NCBI RefSeq assembly: GCF_007995055.1
Contig: NZ_VOQQ01000001.1
Span: forward strand, 2,153,001 to 2,217,000
Direction of reading: 5' to 3'
Source: Sphingosinicella ginsenosidimutans
GTDB lineage: Bacteria > Pseudomonadota > Alphaproteobacteria > Sphingomonadales > Sphingomonadaceae
DNA length: 64,000 nt
Position numbers and translations under genes: made by a program
The notes under the pieces: model-generated
What the model saw: only the letters and a program-made list of their open reading frames with translations
The model's database searches: none
Told to the model about the DNA's origin: nothing
Shown: positions 55,990-64,000 of the stretch, piece after piece
Layout of the letters: every line of letters starts with the position of its first letter
Position numbering within the stretch: position 1 is the first letter of the stretch

Positions 55990-56618
55990 CGGTGCCGTTC
56001 GGCGAGCCTGGCGGTCACGTCCGCCCAGCCGAAGCCCCGCGCCTCCATCAACACGGTCAGGTGATAGAGAAGGTCCGAAGCCTCCTCGATGCACCCGTCG
56101 CGATCGCGCGACACGGCGGCCAGAGCGAGCTCGACGCCCTCCTCGCCGATCTTCTGGGCGATGCGGGGCGTGCCTTCGGCGAGCAAGCGGGCGGTGTAGC
56201 TCTGGTCCGGCACCGCGGCGGCGCGATCGCGGACGATCCGGGCGAGGCGGGCGAGGAAGCCGATGCCCTGCGCGCCATCCCCGCCGAAGCAGCTCGGCGT
56301 GCCGAGGTGGCAGGTCGGCCCGGCCGGCGTCGCCGTGACGAGCAGCGCGTCGCCATCGCAATCGGGCAGGATGGCGGCCAAAGCGAGCCTGTTGCCGCTG
56401 GTTTCGCCCTTCTGCCACAGCCGCCCTTTCGAGCGGCTGAAGAAGGTGACGAACCCCGAGGAGAGCGTGGCCGCCAGCGCCTCCCGGTTCATGTAGCCGA
56501 GCATCAGCACCTGCGCCGTCTGGGCGTCCTGGACGATGGCGGGGAGGAGACCGTCCATTTTGTCCCAGCCGAGCCTGTCGATGTCGTCGGCGCTCAGCGG
56601 CGCATTTCGATCCCGCAT
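55986..56618 (-). CDS. hisIE: Bifunctional PRA-CH/PRA-PH protein HisIE
   Basis: Enzyme of 210 residues carrying steps 2 and 3 of histidine synthesis. The N-terminal HisI part (about 22-120) has [34 protein letters not shown] and zinc cysteines C103 and C110. The C-terminal HisE part (about 122-207) has [30 protein letters not shown]. The fusion is common. The ATG overlaps the 3' end of hisF by 25 bases; no shorter ATG start exists before the HisI fold. Confidence 0.94.
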   Translation of the reverse strand: MRDRNAPLSADDIDRLGWDKMDGLLPAIVQDAQTAQVLMLGYMNREALAATLSSGFVTFFSRSKGRLWQKGETSGNRLALAAILPDCDGDALLVTATPAGPTCHLGTPSCFGGDGAQGIGFLARLARIVRDRAAAVPDQSYTARLLAEGTPRIAQKIGEEGVELALAAVSRDRDGCIEEASDLLYHLTVLMEARGFGWADVTARLAERHR

Positions 56619-57358
56619 GTCGCCAGATACTCCTTGAGGTCCGGGATCGCGATGATCCGGTCGTGGAAAACGGTGGCTGCGAGCGCGCCGCTCGCGCCGG
56701 CCGCGAAGGCGTCGCGGAAATGGTCGCGCGCGCCGGCGCCGCCCGAGGCGATGACCGGGACGGTGACCGCATCGATCACGGCGCCGAGATGCGCGATGTC
56801 GTAGCCGCCGCGCACGCCGTCCCGGTTCATGCAGTTGAGGACGATCTCGCCGGCGCCGCGATCGGTGGCCTCCCTGACCCAATCGAGCGTGCGGCGGCCG
56901 GAATCCCGGGTCGCGGCGACGCTGCCCGTATATTGCTTCACCCGATAATCCCCGTCCGCCTCCAGGCTGTCGACCCCGAGGACGACGCACTGGCTGCCGA
57001 ACGCGCGCGCGATCTCGGCGATCAGCGCCGGCCGTTCCAGTGCGGGCGAGTTGATCGAAACCTTGTCGGCGCCGGCATCGAGGCAGGCGGCGGCCTGATC
57101 GAGGCCGCGGATTCCGCCGGCGACCGCGAAGGGAATGTCGATCACCCGCGCGATCCGATCGATCCAGGCGGTGTCGAGCGCGCGCCCTTCCGCGCTCGCG
57201 GTGATGTCGTAGAAGACCAGCTCGTCGGCGCCCTCGTCGCGATAGCGCAAGGCGTGCTCGACGACGTCGCCGACGTCGCGATGATCGCGGAACCGCACGC
57301 CCTTGACGACGCGGCCGTCCCTCACGTCGAGGCAGGGGATGATCCTACGCGCGGGCAA
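56594..57358 (-). CDS. hisF: Imidazole glycerol phosphate synthase subunit HisF
   Basis: Cyclase subunit of 254 residues, a TIM barrel with catalytic Asp11 ([16 protein letters not shown]) and a second Asp in [12 protein letters not shown]. Phosphate-binding loops AVAGGIRG and [13 protein letters not shown] are present. It makes IGP and AICAR with HisH. The TTG at 57358 is chosen because it gives [11 protein letters not shown] and the standard family length; it overlaps the hisA stop by 14 bases. Upstream codons belong to hisA. Confidence 0.93.
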   Translation of the reverse strand: MPARRIIPCLDVRDGRVVKGVRFRDHRDVGDVVEHALRYRDEGADELVFYDITASAEGRALDTAWIDRIARVIDIPFAVAGGIRGLDQAAACLDAGADKVSINSPALERPALIAEIARAFGSQCVVLGVDSLEADGDYRVKQYTGSVAATRDSGRRTLDWVREATDRGAGEIVLNCMNRDGVRGGYDIAHLGAVIDAVTVPVIASGGAGARDHFRDAFAAGASGALAATVFHDRIIAIPDLKEYLATCGIEMRR

Positions 57359-58073
57359 GCGACAGGGCCTCCGCAAGATCGACGCGTCCTTCCCACAATG
57401 CCCGGCCGACGATCGCGCCATCCGCGCCGGTTCCGGCGAGCGCGGCGAGATCGGCGATGCCGGCGACTCCGCCCGACGCCTGGAGCCGGACATGGGGCAG
57501 GCGCGATGCGATCTCGCGCATCAGGGAGAGATTGGGGCCCCGCATCATCCCGTCGCGCGAAATATCGGTGACGAGCATGTGCCGCGCCTGCGGAATGTCG
57601 GCGGCAACGTCGTAGAGCGTGCGATCCGAGCTTTGCGTCCAGCCCGCCGTCGCGACGAGCGGCGCGCCATCGACGACGTTGACGTCGAGCGCGAGCGCGA
57701 TCCGATCGGCGCCATTGGCCGCGAGGATCGCGCGCACCGCCGCCGGATCGCGCACCGCGAGGCTGCCGATCACCACCCGCGACGCGCCGGCGGCGAGCGC
57801 GGCGGCGACCGACACCGCGTCGCGAAAGCCGCCCGCGACCTGGAGCTTGAGCGGGGCCCGCCCGGCGAGCGAGGCGACCAGATCGTGCTGCACCGGCCGG
57901 CCGGCCCTGGCGCCGTCGAGATCGACCACATGCGCCCATTCGGCCCCGGCGGCCGCAAAGCCAGCGAGCGCCTCGGCCGGGTCGCCGGCATAGACGGTGG
58001 CCTCGTCAAAGCGGCCCTGCGCGAGCCGCACGCAGCGGCCGCCCATAAGGTCCATGGCGGGATAGACGATCAT
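57345..58073 (-). CDS. hisA: ProFAR isomerase HisA
   Basis: TIM-barrel isomerase of 242 residues. Catalytic Asp8 is in [20 protein letters not shown] and a second Asp is in [10 protein letters not shown]. Phosphate sites are LQVAGGFRD and LQASGGVAG. The ATG at 58073 overlaps the hisH stop as ATGA. Confidence 0.95.
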   Translation of the reverse strand: MIVYPAMDLMGGRCVRLAQGRFDEATVYAGDPAEALAGFAAAGAEWAHVVDLDGARAGRPVQHDLVASLAGRAPLKLQVAGGFRDAVSVAAALAAGASRVVIGSLAVRDPAAVRAILAANGADRIALALDVNVVDGAPLVATAGWTQSSDRTLYDVAADIPQARHMLVTDISRDGMMRGPNLSLMREIASRLPHVRLQASGGVAGIADLAALAGTGADGAIVGRALWEGRVDLAEALSLARA

Positions 58074-58651
58074 GAGTCGAGAAAGGCCCTGAGGAAGCGC
58101 GCGCCGGCCGCGCCGGAGCGCTCGGGATGAAATTGCGCGCCGAGCACGTTGCCCTGCCGGATCGCGGCCGGGATCGGGCGCCCGTGATCGGCGCGCGCGA
58201 TCGTCGCCGGCCCGTCGTCGCAGGCGTAGCTGTGCGCGAAATAGACATAGTCGCCATCGGCGAGGCCGCAGCCGGGATCGGCGACGGCCAGCCGGCTCCA
58301 GCCCATGTGGGGCACGCTGAGGCCGGCAGCCGGTTCGAGCCGTCGGACGACGCCCTCGATCAGGGCAAGGCAGGCCGCATCCTCTTCCTCGGACCGATCG
58401 AAGAGCAGCTGCATCCCGAGGCAGATGCCGAGCAGCGGCCGCGGAAAGGCGCGCAGCACATCGCCGAGGCCGCGTTCCTCGATGCGCGCCATCGCGAAGG
58501 CCGCCGCGCCGACGCCGGGCAGGACGACACGGTCCGCGCGGGCGATTTCCCCCGGGTCGGCGGTGAGTATCGGCGTCACGCCGAGCCGCTCGAACGCGAT
58601 GCGGATCGATCCGATATTGCCGTAGCCGAGATCGACGATGGCGAGCGTCAC
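58070..58651 (-). CDS. hisH: Imidazole glycerol phosphate synthase glutaminase HisH
   Basis: Class I glutamine amidotransferase of 193 residues. Nucleophile Cys77 is in LGICLGMQLLF, and the catalytic His and Glu are in GAQFHPERSG. It feeds ammonia to HisF. The GTG at 58651 begins VTLAIVDLGYGN and overlaps the stop of the hisCB fusion as GTGA. Confidence 0.95.
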   Translation of the reverse strand: MTLAIVDLGYGNIGSIRIAFERLGVTPILTADPGEIARADRVVLPGVGAAAFAMARIEERGLGDVLRAFPRPLLGICLGMQLLFDRSEEEDAACLALIEGVVRRLEPAAGLSVPHMGWSRLAVADPGCGLADGDYVYFAHSYACDDGPATIARADHGRPIPAAIRQGNVLGAQFHPERSGAAGARFLRAFLDS

Positions 58652-60306
58652 AGCACGCCCTTCGTGCTCGGCAGCGCGTCGCCGCCTTCGCGCGCGATCG
58701 CCTGCCGCAACGCGCGGCCGAGCGCCTTGAAGCAGGCCTCGGTCTTGTGGTGATCGTTCTCGCCCGAAACCTTGACGTGGATCGCCGCGCCGAGCGTGTC
58801 GGCGAGGCTGCGGAAGACATGGGCCGTCATTTCGGTCGGATAGGCGCCGATATGGCTGGCCGCGAAATCGCCTTCGAAGCGGCTGAAGGGGCGGCCCGAC
58901 AGATCGATCAGCACCTGCGCCTCCGCCTCGTCCATCGGCAGCGCGAAGCCGAAGCGGCCGATGCCGCGGCGGTCGCCGAGCGCCGCCCTCAGCGCCTGGC
59001 CGAAGGCGATGGCGCAATCCTCGATGCTGTGATGCGCGTCGATCTCGAGATCGCCTTCGCAGGCGAGGGTGAGCGCGAAGCCGCCATGCGCCGCGACCTG
59101 ATCGAGCATGTGATCGTAGAAGGGGACTCCGGTGGCTATATTGCGCGGCGCGGCGGCGTCGAGATCGACCGCGACCGCGATCCGCGTCTCCTTCGTATCG
59201 CGCGCGGCCGTGGCGCGGCGGGAAGGCCGGCCGCCGGCCGCGACGCCCAGTGCGGCGAGCGCCGCCTGGTTCTCGGCATCGGTGCCGATGGTCAGGCGCA
59301 GGCCGCCGGGCACGGCATTGGGCCGGAAGCGGACGCGGATGCCGCGCGCGGTGAGCTTCGCCGCCAGCGCCGCCGGATCGTCCACATCGAGGAACAGGAA
59401 ATTGCCGCCGCCGCTTCGCACGGACCTGACCAGCGGCGATCCGGCGAGCAGCCCGGCGATGCGCTCGCGATCCGCCTTGATCCGCGCGATCCGATCCTCG
59501 TGAATCGGGCGGCGCGACGGCGCGAGGCTCGCCAGGGCGGCGCGGATCGACAGCGACGGCAGCGGATAGGGCGGCAGGGCGCGGCCGATCAGCGCCGCGA
59601 GCTCGCCCGTTCCGATCGCGCATCCGATGCGTGCGCCGGCGAGGCCATAGGCCTTGGAGAGGGTGCGAAGGACGACGAGATTGTCGCGGCGGGCGGCCTC
59701 GGCGGCGAGGCTCGGCTGCTCCGAAAACTCGATATAGGCTTCGTCGAGGACGACGATCGTATCAGGACGGGCGTCGGCGACGCGAAGCACGTCGGACGCC
59801 GCGACCGGGTTGCCGGTCGGGTTGTTGGGCGCGCAGAGGAAGGCGAGCTTGAGCTCCGCCTCCCCAGCGACGGCGGCGAGGAAGGCATCGGCGTCGAAAT
59901 CGAAGCTGTCGGTCAGCCGCGTCTCGATCACGCGCGCGCCCTGGAGCCGGGCGAACTGGGCATAAGCGGAAAAGGTCGGCTGGCAGATCGAAACCGCGTC
60001 GATGCCGAGGCGGCAGAAGGTGCGGATCAGGATGTCGATCGCATCGTCGGCGCCGCGCGTCGCGACGACATTGTCCGGCGCGACTCCGTAGAGGGCCGCC
60101 AGCGCGCGCCGCAACGCCATGGGCTGCGGCTCGGGATAGCGGTTCACCCCGTCCGCGAGCGAACCCTCGACCAGCGGCGCATAGGGGTTTTCATTGGCGT
60201 CGAGCTTGATCGCGTCCGGCCCGAACGACTCATTGGCCTGGGCCGCGATGTCGACCGGCGGGAGAGCGAGGATTTCGGGGCGCGCGAGGCGGGCGAGGAG
60301 GCTCAT
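58648..60306 (-). CDS. hisCB: HisC-HisB fusion: histidinol-P aminotransferase / IGP dehydratase
   Basis: One frame of 552 residues encodes two normally separate enzymes. Residues 1-355 are HisC: LDANENPYAP, APNNPTGNP, VLDEAYIEF, the PLP Lys218 in TLSKAYGLAGARIG and GLRLTIGT. Residues 371-552 are IGP dehydratase: TKETRIAV, DHMLDQVAAHGGF, DAHHSIEDCAIAFGQAL and NDHHKTEACFKALGRAL, with all metal His/Glu ligands. The linker (about 356-370, GVAAGGRPSRRATAA) contains no ATG, GTG or TTG in frame, so a separate start for HisB is absent. The known HisB fusion is to a phosphatase (HisNB), not to HisC. Confidence 0.92.
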   Translation of the reverse strand: MSLLARLARPEILALPPVDIAAQANESFGPDAIKLDANENPYAPLVEGSLADGVNRYPEPQPMALRRALAALYGVAPDNVVATRGADDAIDILIRTFCRLGIDAVSICQPTFSAYAQFARLQGARVIETRLTDSFDFDADAFLAAVAGEAELKLAFLCAPNNPTGNPVAASDVLRVADARPDTIVVLDEAYIEFSEQPSLAAEAARRDNLVVLRTLSKAYGLAGARIGCAIGTGELAALIGRALPPYPLPSLSIRAALASLAPSRRPIHEDRIARIKADRERIAGLLAGSPLVRSVRSGGGNFLFLDVDDPAALAAKLTARGIRVRFRPNAVPGGLRLTIGTDAENQAALAALGVAAGGRPSRRATAARDTKETRIAVAVDLDAAAPRNIATGVPFYDHMLDQVAAHGGFALTLACEGDLEIDAHHSIEDCAIAFGQALRAALGDRRGIGRFGFALPMDEAEAQVLIDLSGRPFSRFEGDFAASHIGAYPTEMTAHVFRSLADTLGAAIHVKVSGENDHHKTEACFKALGRALRQAIAREGGDALPSTKGVL

Positions 60307-61598
60307 GCCGCCGCCTCCGCGCGCAGGTCCGCCGCGCGGGCATGGGCTTCGAGGCCCTCCAGCCGCGCGAGCGCCGCGGCGGGACCGGCGGCGGCGCGGG
60401 CCGCTTCGGCCGTCACCTCCTGCACGGTGATCGACTTCATGAAGCTCATCGCCGAAATCCCGCTCCAGGCGCGGGCGGCGCCATCGGTCGGCAGGACATG
60501 GCTGGAGCCGGCGAGATAGTCGCCGAACGTCTCGGCGGCGGCGCGGCCGGCGAAGATCGCGCCGGCATTGGCGAGGCGCGCCAGCAGCGCCCGCGGCTCC
60601 GCGACGGCGAGCGAGAGATGCTCGGGCGCATAGGCGTTGGCGATCGCGGCCGCCTCGTCATCGCCGCCGACCAGCAGGACGCGCGCGGCGGCGAGCGATG
60701 CGGCGGCGATGTCGCGGCGCGGCAGGGGGGCGAGCTGGCGCGCGACCTCGGCCTCGACCGCATCCGCGAGGGCCGGCGCGTGCGTCACCAGCATGACCTG
60801 CGCGGCGGCGTCATGCTCGGCCTGGCTGAGCAGATCGGCGGCGACGAGGCGCGGATCGGCGCCGGCATCGGCGATCACCATCAGCTCGCTGGGGCCCGCC
60901 GGCATGTCGATCGCGGGGCCGCCGGGAAGGCCGGCGACGAGCGTCTTGGCCTCCGCGACCCAGGCATTGCCCGGCCCGCAGATCCTGTCGACGCGCGGGA
61001 TCGGCCCGGCGCCGAAGGCGAGCGCGGCGATCGCCTGGGCGCCGCCGACGGTCCACACCGCCTCGATCCCGGCCAGATCGGCGGCGAGCGCGACGAGCGG
61101 ATCGAGCCCGCCATCGGGGCGCGGCGGGGTGACCGCGACAATCTCGCCGACGCCGGCCGCGCGGGCGGGAAGCGCGAGCATCAGCAGGGTCGAGAAGAGG
61201 GGCGTCCGGCCGCCCGGCACGTAGAGGCCGACCCGCTCGATCGGCCGCCAGACCTTGCGAACGACGAGGCCCGGCATGGTCTCGACCGCCACCTCGTTCG
61301 GCAGGCCGGCGCGGTGGAAGCGATCGATATTGGCGGCGGCCAGCTCGATCGCCGCAAGATCGGCCGGCGGGAGATCGCGGCGCGCCCGCGCGGCAATGTC
61401 GGCGACGGCGACGCGCTGCGGCATCGCGCCGTCGATCCGCATCGCCTCGTCGGCGAGCGCGGTCCAGCCGCCGCCTCGCACCTTGTCGACGATCGCGCGA
61501 ACGCCATCGACCAGCGCCGGATCGCGCCGCGAGGCCGGGCGCGCGAGCGCGGCGACGCGGCCGGCCTCATCCAGTTCGCTCCAGACCAGCCGGCGCAT
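60303..61598 (-). CDS. hisD: Histidinol dehydrogenase
   Basis: Zinc enzyme of 431 residues oxidising histidinol to histidine in two NAD-dependent steps. The signature covers DMPAGPSELMVIAD through LLSQAEHDAAAQVMLVT, where Gln/His ligands of the zinc lie. VGLYVPGGRTPLFSTLLML binds NAD, and GSSHVLPTDGAARAWSG is C-terminal. Start and stop are embedded in overlaps with hisG (TGATG) and hisCB (ATGA). Confidence 0.96.
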   Translation of the reverse strand: MRRLVWSELDEAGRVAALARPASRRDPALVDGVRAIVDKVRGGGWTALADEAMRIDGAMPQRVAVADIAARARRDLPPADLAAIELAAANIDRFHRAGLPNEVAVETMPGLVVRKVWRPIERVGLYVPGGRTPLFSTLLMLALPARAAGVGEIVAVTPPRPDGGLDPLVALAADLAGIEAVWTVGGAQAIAALAFGAGPIPRVDRICGPGNAWVAEAKTLVAGLPGGPAIDMPAGPSELMVIADAGADPRLVAADLLSQAEHDAAAQVMLVTHAPALADAVEAEVARQLAPLPRRDIAAASLAAARVLLVGGDDEAAAIANAYAPEHLSLAVAEPRALLARLANAGAIFAGRAAAETFGDYLAGSSHVLPTDGAARAWSGISAMSFMKSITVQEVTAEAARAAAGPAAALARLEGLEAHARAADLRAEAAA

Positions 61599-62488
61599 CA
61601 CATCATCATCTTTTCGATGGGCATGACCAGGATCGCCGAGGCGCCCGCCGCCTTGAGCTTCTCCAGCGTCTCCCAGAAGACCGATTCCTGGCACACCGCA
61701 TGGACCGCGAAATGACCGGCGCGGCCGGCGAGCGGGATGATCGTCGGGGATTCGGCGCCGGGCAGGATCGCGGCGATGGCGTCCAGCGCCTCCTCGGGCG
61801 CGTTGAGCATGATATATTTGGATTCCTGCGTGGCGAGCACGCCCTCGATCCGCCGCCACAGATTGTCGCTCAGCCCCTGCTTCGCCGCCGACAGCGGCTT
61901 CAGGGTGCGGACCAGCACCGCCTCGCTCTCCATCACCGTTTCGACCGGGACGAGGCCGTTCGCCTCCAGCGTCGCGCCGGTCGACACGAGATCGCAGATG
62001 AAACCGGCGATGCCGAGCCGGGGCGCGAGCTCCACCGCGCCGTTCATCCTGACGACCGTCGCGTCGATCCCGCGCTCGTCGAGAAAGCGCCGGGTGAGGC
62101 GCGGATAGGAGGTCGCGACGCGCGCGCCGGCGAGGCTTTCGGGGCCGCGATAGGGCGTCGCCTCGGGCGCCGCGATCTTCAGCGCGCAGCGGCCGAAGCC
62201 GAGCGGTGCGATCACCTCGAAGCGCGCCTCGGGCTGGTCGAGCGCGAACTCCTCCAGCACGTTGCGCCCCACCATGCCGAACTCGCACACGCCGTCGGCG
62301 ACGAAGGTCGGGATGTCGTCGTCGCGCACGAACATGAGGTCGATCGGAAAATTGTCGACGCGCGCGGTGAGCGCATTCTTGCCGTTCTGGATCTTGAGCC
62401 CGGCATCGCGAAGCAGCCCGCGGCTATAGTCCGCGAGCCGGCCCGATTTCTGGACCGCGATGTGGAGCCGCCCCGAATCAACCAGCAT
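61598..62488 (-). CDS. hisG: ATP phosphoribosyltransferase HisG (long form)
   Basis: First enzyme of the pathway, 296 residues. LHIAVQKSGRLADYSRGLLRDAG opens the catalytic region and VSTGATLEANGLV is the PRPP-binding loop. The C-terminal domain (about 215-296) is the ACT-like regulatory domain of the long form, so no HisZ partner is needed and histidine feedback inhibition is expected. The ATG at 62488 overlaps the yerC stop by 11 bases. Confidence 0.94.
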   Translation of the reverse strand: MLVDSGRLHIAVQKSGRLADYSRGLLRDAGLKIQNGKNALTARVDNFPIDLMFVRDDDIPTFVADGVCEFGMVGRNVLEEFALDQPEARFEVIAPLGFGRCALKIAAPEATPYRGPESLAGARVATSYPRLTRRFLDERGIDATVVRMNGAVELAPRLGIAGFICDLVSTGATLEANGLVPVETVMESEAVLVRTLKPLSAAKQGLSDNLWRRIEGVLATQESKYIMLNAPEEALDAIAAILPGAESPTIIPLAGRAGHFAVHAVCQESVFWETLEKLKAAGASAILVMPIEKMMM

Positions 62489-62804
62489 CGCGCGTCTCCA
62501 GCGCATCGAGCGCGGCACGATAGCCGTGGTTGCGCTCCTGCTTCAGGAAGCGCGCGACGCGCACGATCGTGGTGGTGCTGACGCCGGTCGCGTCGTGAAT
62601 CTCGCGATAGGTGAGATCGGTCGAATCGAGCAGCCGGGCGACGTGCCAGCGCTCCGCCAGGGTCCGGATTTCGGCCGGGGTGCACAGGTCCGCGAGCAGG
62701 CGCGCCATCGCCGCCGCATCCCCGGGCTGCAGCAATGCGCGGCACAGATCGCCGGTCAGGACGTCGGGGTCGCGGCTCGGTTGCAGGGCAGTGGCGGTGG
62801 CCAT
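62478..62804 (-). CDS. YerC/TrpR-like transcriptional regulator
   Basis: Regulator of 108 residues. The helical N-terminal part (LCRALLQPGDAAAMARLLADLCTPAEIRTLAERWHVARLL) and the helix-turn-helix TYREIHDATGVSTTTIVRVARFLKQ match the YerC/YecD branch of the TrpR fold. It is the first gene of the histidine operon and overlaps hisG, so it probably senses histidine and represses it (inference, in line with TrpR-family HisR regulators predicted in Firmicutes). The ATG at 62804 is preferred to 62816 because a palindrome begins there. Confidence 0.88.
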   Translation of the reverse strand: MATATALQPSRDPDVLTGDLCRALLQPGDAAAMARLLADLCTPAEIRTLAERWHVARLLDSTDLTYREIHDATGVSTTTIVRVARFLKQERNHGYRAALDALETRDAG

Positions 62805-62815
62805 CGGTCGATCCA

Positions 62816-62839
62816 TTGTGTTAGCACGATGTAACAGAA
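62816..62839. promoter_or_regulatory. Candidate operator of yerC-his operon
   Basis: An inverted repeat, TTGTGTTA (62816-62823) with TAACAGAA (62832-62839), has 8 bases between; 7 of 8 positions are complementary. It is located immediately upstream of the yerC start. GTTA/TAAC half-sites resemble TrpR-family operators. Confidence 0.5.
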
Positions 62840-62893
62840 CGAGCCCACTAATCGAGGCCGGGATCGAGCGCAAGCGGGAATCGGATCAGCCCG

Positions 62894-64000
62894 TCAGCGG
62901 TCCTTCAGCCACGCCGGGACGCGGTCGGCGCCGATGAGGGCGTCGAGCGTCTGCCGCGCGCGGGCGATCGCCCAGTCCGACCCGTTGACGATCACCTCGG
63001 CGGTGAGCGGGCGGCTGTTATAGGTGCTGGCCATCGTCGCGGCATAGGCGCCGGCGGTGCGGAAGACGACGAGGTCGCCGGCCTCGACCCGCCCGATCGT
63101 GCGGCCGGTGGCAAAGGTGTCGCCGGTCTCGCAGACCGGGCCGACGATGTCGGCGGTCATCGTGCCGTCGCGCGGGATCACCGGATCGATCGCGTGAAAG
63201 GCGTCGTAGAGCGCGGGGCGCATCAGATCGTTCATCGCGGCATCCACGATCACGAACGGGGTGCCGGCGCCCGGCTTCACGCGGATGACCCGGCTCAGCA
63301 GCACGCCCGCATTGGCGACGATCAGCCGCCCCGGCTCGAAGACCAGGGTCACGTCCCAGCCGCGCGTCACGCGGGCGACCATCGCGCCATAGGCTTCCGG
63401 CTCCGGCGGCGGCGGCCGATCGGGATCGTAGGGAACGCCGAGCCCGCCGCCCAGGTCGGCGCGGCGGATGTGGTGCCCATCCTCGCGCAATTGCCGGATC
63501 AGTTCGCCGATCCGGGTGAAGGCGGCCTCCAGCGGGGCGAGATCGGTGAGCTGGCTGCCGATATGGACGGCGACGCCGGTGACCGCGAGCCCGGGAAGCG
63601 CGCGGGCGCGATCATAAGCGGCGCGCGCGCGATCGATCGGCACGCCGAACTTGTTGTGCGCCGCGCCGGTCGAGATCTTTGCGTGGGAGCGCGCGTCGAC
63701 GTCCGGGTTCACGCGGAAGGCCACCGGTGCGTCGCGGCCGAGACGGACGGCGACGGCCGACAGCATCTCCGCCTCCTCGACCGATTCGAGGTTGAATAGG
63801 GAAAGGCCGCCGGCGAGCGCCTCCTCCATTTCCGCCTCGGTCTTGCCGACGCCGGAAAAGACGATCTTCGCCGGCGCGATCCCCGCCGCGACCGCACGGC
63901 GATATTCGCCGATCGAGACGATGTCCGCGCCAAGCCCTTCGGTGGCGAGCGTGGCGAGCACGGCGGCATTGGGATTGGCCTTGACCGCGAAGGCCGTCAG
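62894..64000 (-). CDS. lysA: Diaminopimelate decarboxylase (partial, 5' end outside window)
   Basis: The C-terminal 369 residues of a fold-type III PLP decarboxylase. The PLP Lys is in FAVKANPNAAVLATL at the window edge. VNPDVDARSHAKISTGAAHNKFGVP, HIGSQLTDLAPLEAAFTRI and LGGGLGVPYDP follow. Near the end come AMNDLMRPALYDAFHAI and GPVCETGDTFATGR with the catalytic Cys. It makes lysine from meso-DAP. It is upstream of yerC on the same strand with a 90-base gap that holds the operator. The start codon lies beyond 64000. Confidence 0.95.
   Translation of the reverse strand: MTAFAVKANPNAAVLATLATEGLGADIVSIGEYRRAVAAGIAPAKIVFSGVGKTEAEMEEALAGGLSLFNLESVEEAEMLSAVAVRLGRDAPVAFRVNPDVDARSHAKISTGAAHNKFGVPIDRARAAYDRARALPGLAVTGVAVHIGSQLTDLAPLEAAFTRIGELIRQLREDGHHIRRADLGGGLGVPYDPDRPPPPEPEAYGAMVARVTRGWDVTLVFEPGRLIVANAGVLLSRVIRVKPGAGTPFVIVDAAMNDLMRPALYDAFHAIDPVIPRDGTMTADIVGPVCETGDTFATGRTIGRVEAGDLVVFRTAGAYAATMASTYNSRPLTAEVIVNGSDWAIARARQTLDALIGADRVPAWLKDR

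Noticed and set aside
58747..60519. 590-codon plus-strand frame opposite hisCB
   Set aside because: Low-complexity Ala/Arg/Glu translation antisense to complete HisC and HisB motifs.
62804..62873. Longer YerC starting at 62816 or 62873
   Set aside because: Both would place coding sequence over the palindrome, with no ribosome site before them.

Overview
The window is a high-GC, densely packed chromosomal segment of an alphaproteobacterium, most probably a member of the Sphingomonadales. The evidence is the phoR-pstSCAB-phoU-phoB order, the TorF-type porin, a DUF6356 protein, the MoxR/DUF58/SpoIIM/RDD cluster, the HPr-rel-A cassette and frequent GTG/TTG starts in 1-8 bp start/stop overlaps. 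It contains about 60 protein genes and one tRNA. I see no insertion sequence, phage or CRISPR array.

Left part (1-12.1 kb): an SDR dehydrogenase and a small secreted protein come first. Then the complete phosphate locus lies on the minus strand (phoR, pstS, pstC, pstA, pstB, phoU, phoB), with a clear three-repeat Pho box inside the 3' end of phoR. Divergent to phoR is a tightly coupled four-gene plus-strand cassette: a small exported protein, a PqqD-like protein, an HprK-related kinase and a DxD nucleotidyltransferase. This HPr-rel-A system has no established function and is the best candidate for an undescribed pathway here. A lipoprotein and a phosphoglycolate phosphatase-like gene follow.

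Middle (12.1-37.5 kb): glmU-glmS (UDP-GlcNAc synthesis) is followed by a small accessory patch. This patch holds a quinone oxidoreductase, a diverged duplicate of the glmS 3' end and an atypical lipoprotein gene, and it is bounded by tRNA-Arg(CCG). Next come dapB-APC permease-aminotransferase-nth; DUF6356; a PYROXD2-like flavoprotein; a DUF4253 protein; pgi-retropepsin-gor; lepB-rnc-era; rtcB with a tRNA-like structured leader; cobB-GFA; a PilZ protein; an SDR; glucokinase; and acetyl-CoA synthetase.

Right part (37.5-64 kb): a hypothetical exported protein, a SleB-type cell-wall hydrolase, the six-gene MoxR operon, a MarR regulator, hydroxypyruvate reductase plus glycerate kinase, an aldo/keto reductase, a TonB-dependent receptor, a TorF porin and glnK-amtB. 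The window ends with a complete histidine pathway: yerC-hisG-hisD-hisCB-hisH-hisA-hisF-hisIE on the minus strand, with hisN converging on it. HisC and HisB form one continuous polypeptide, an unusual fusion, and a palindrome sits immediately upstream of the TrpR-like yerC gene. A partial lysA closes the window.
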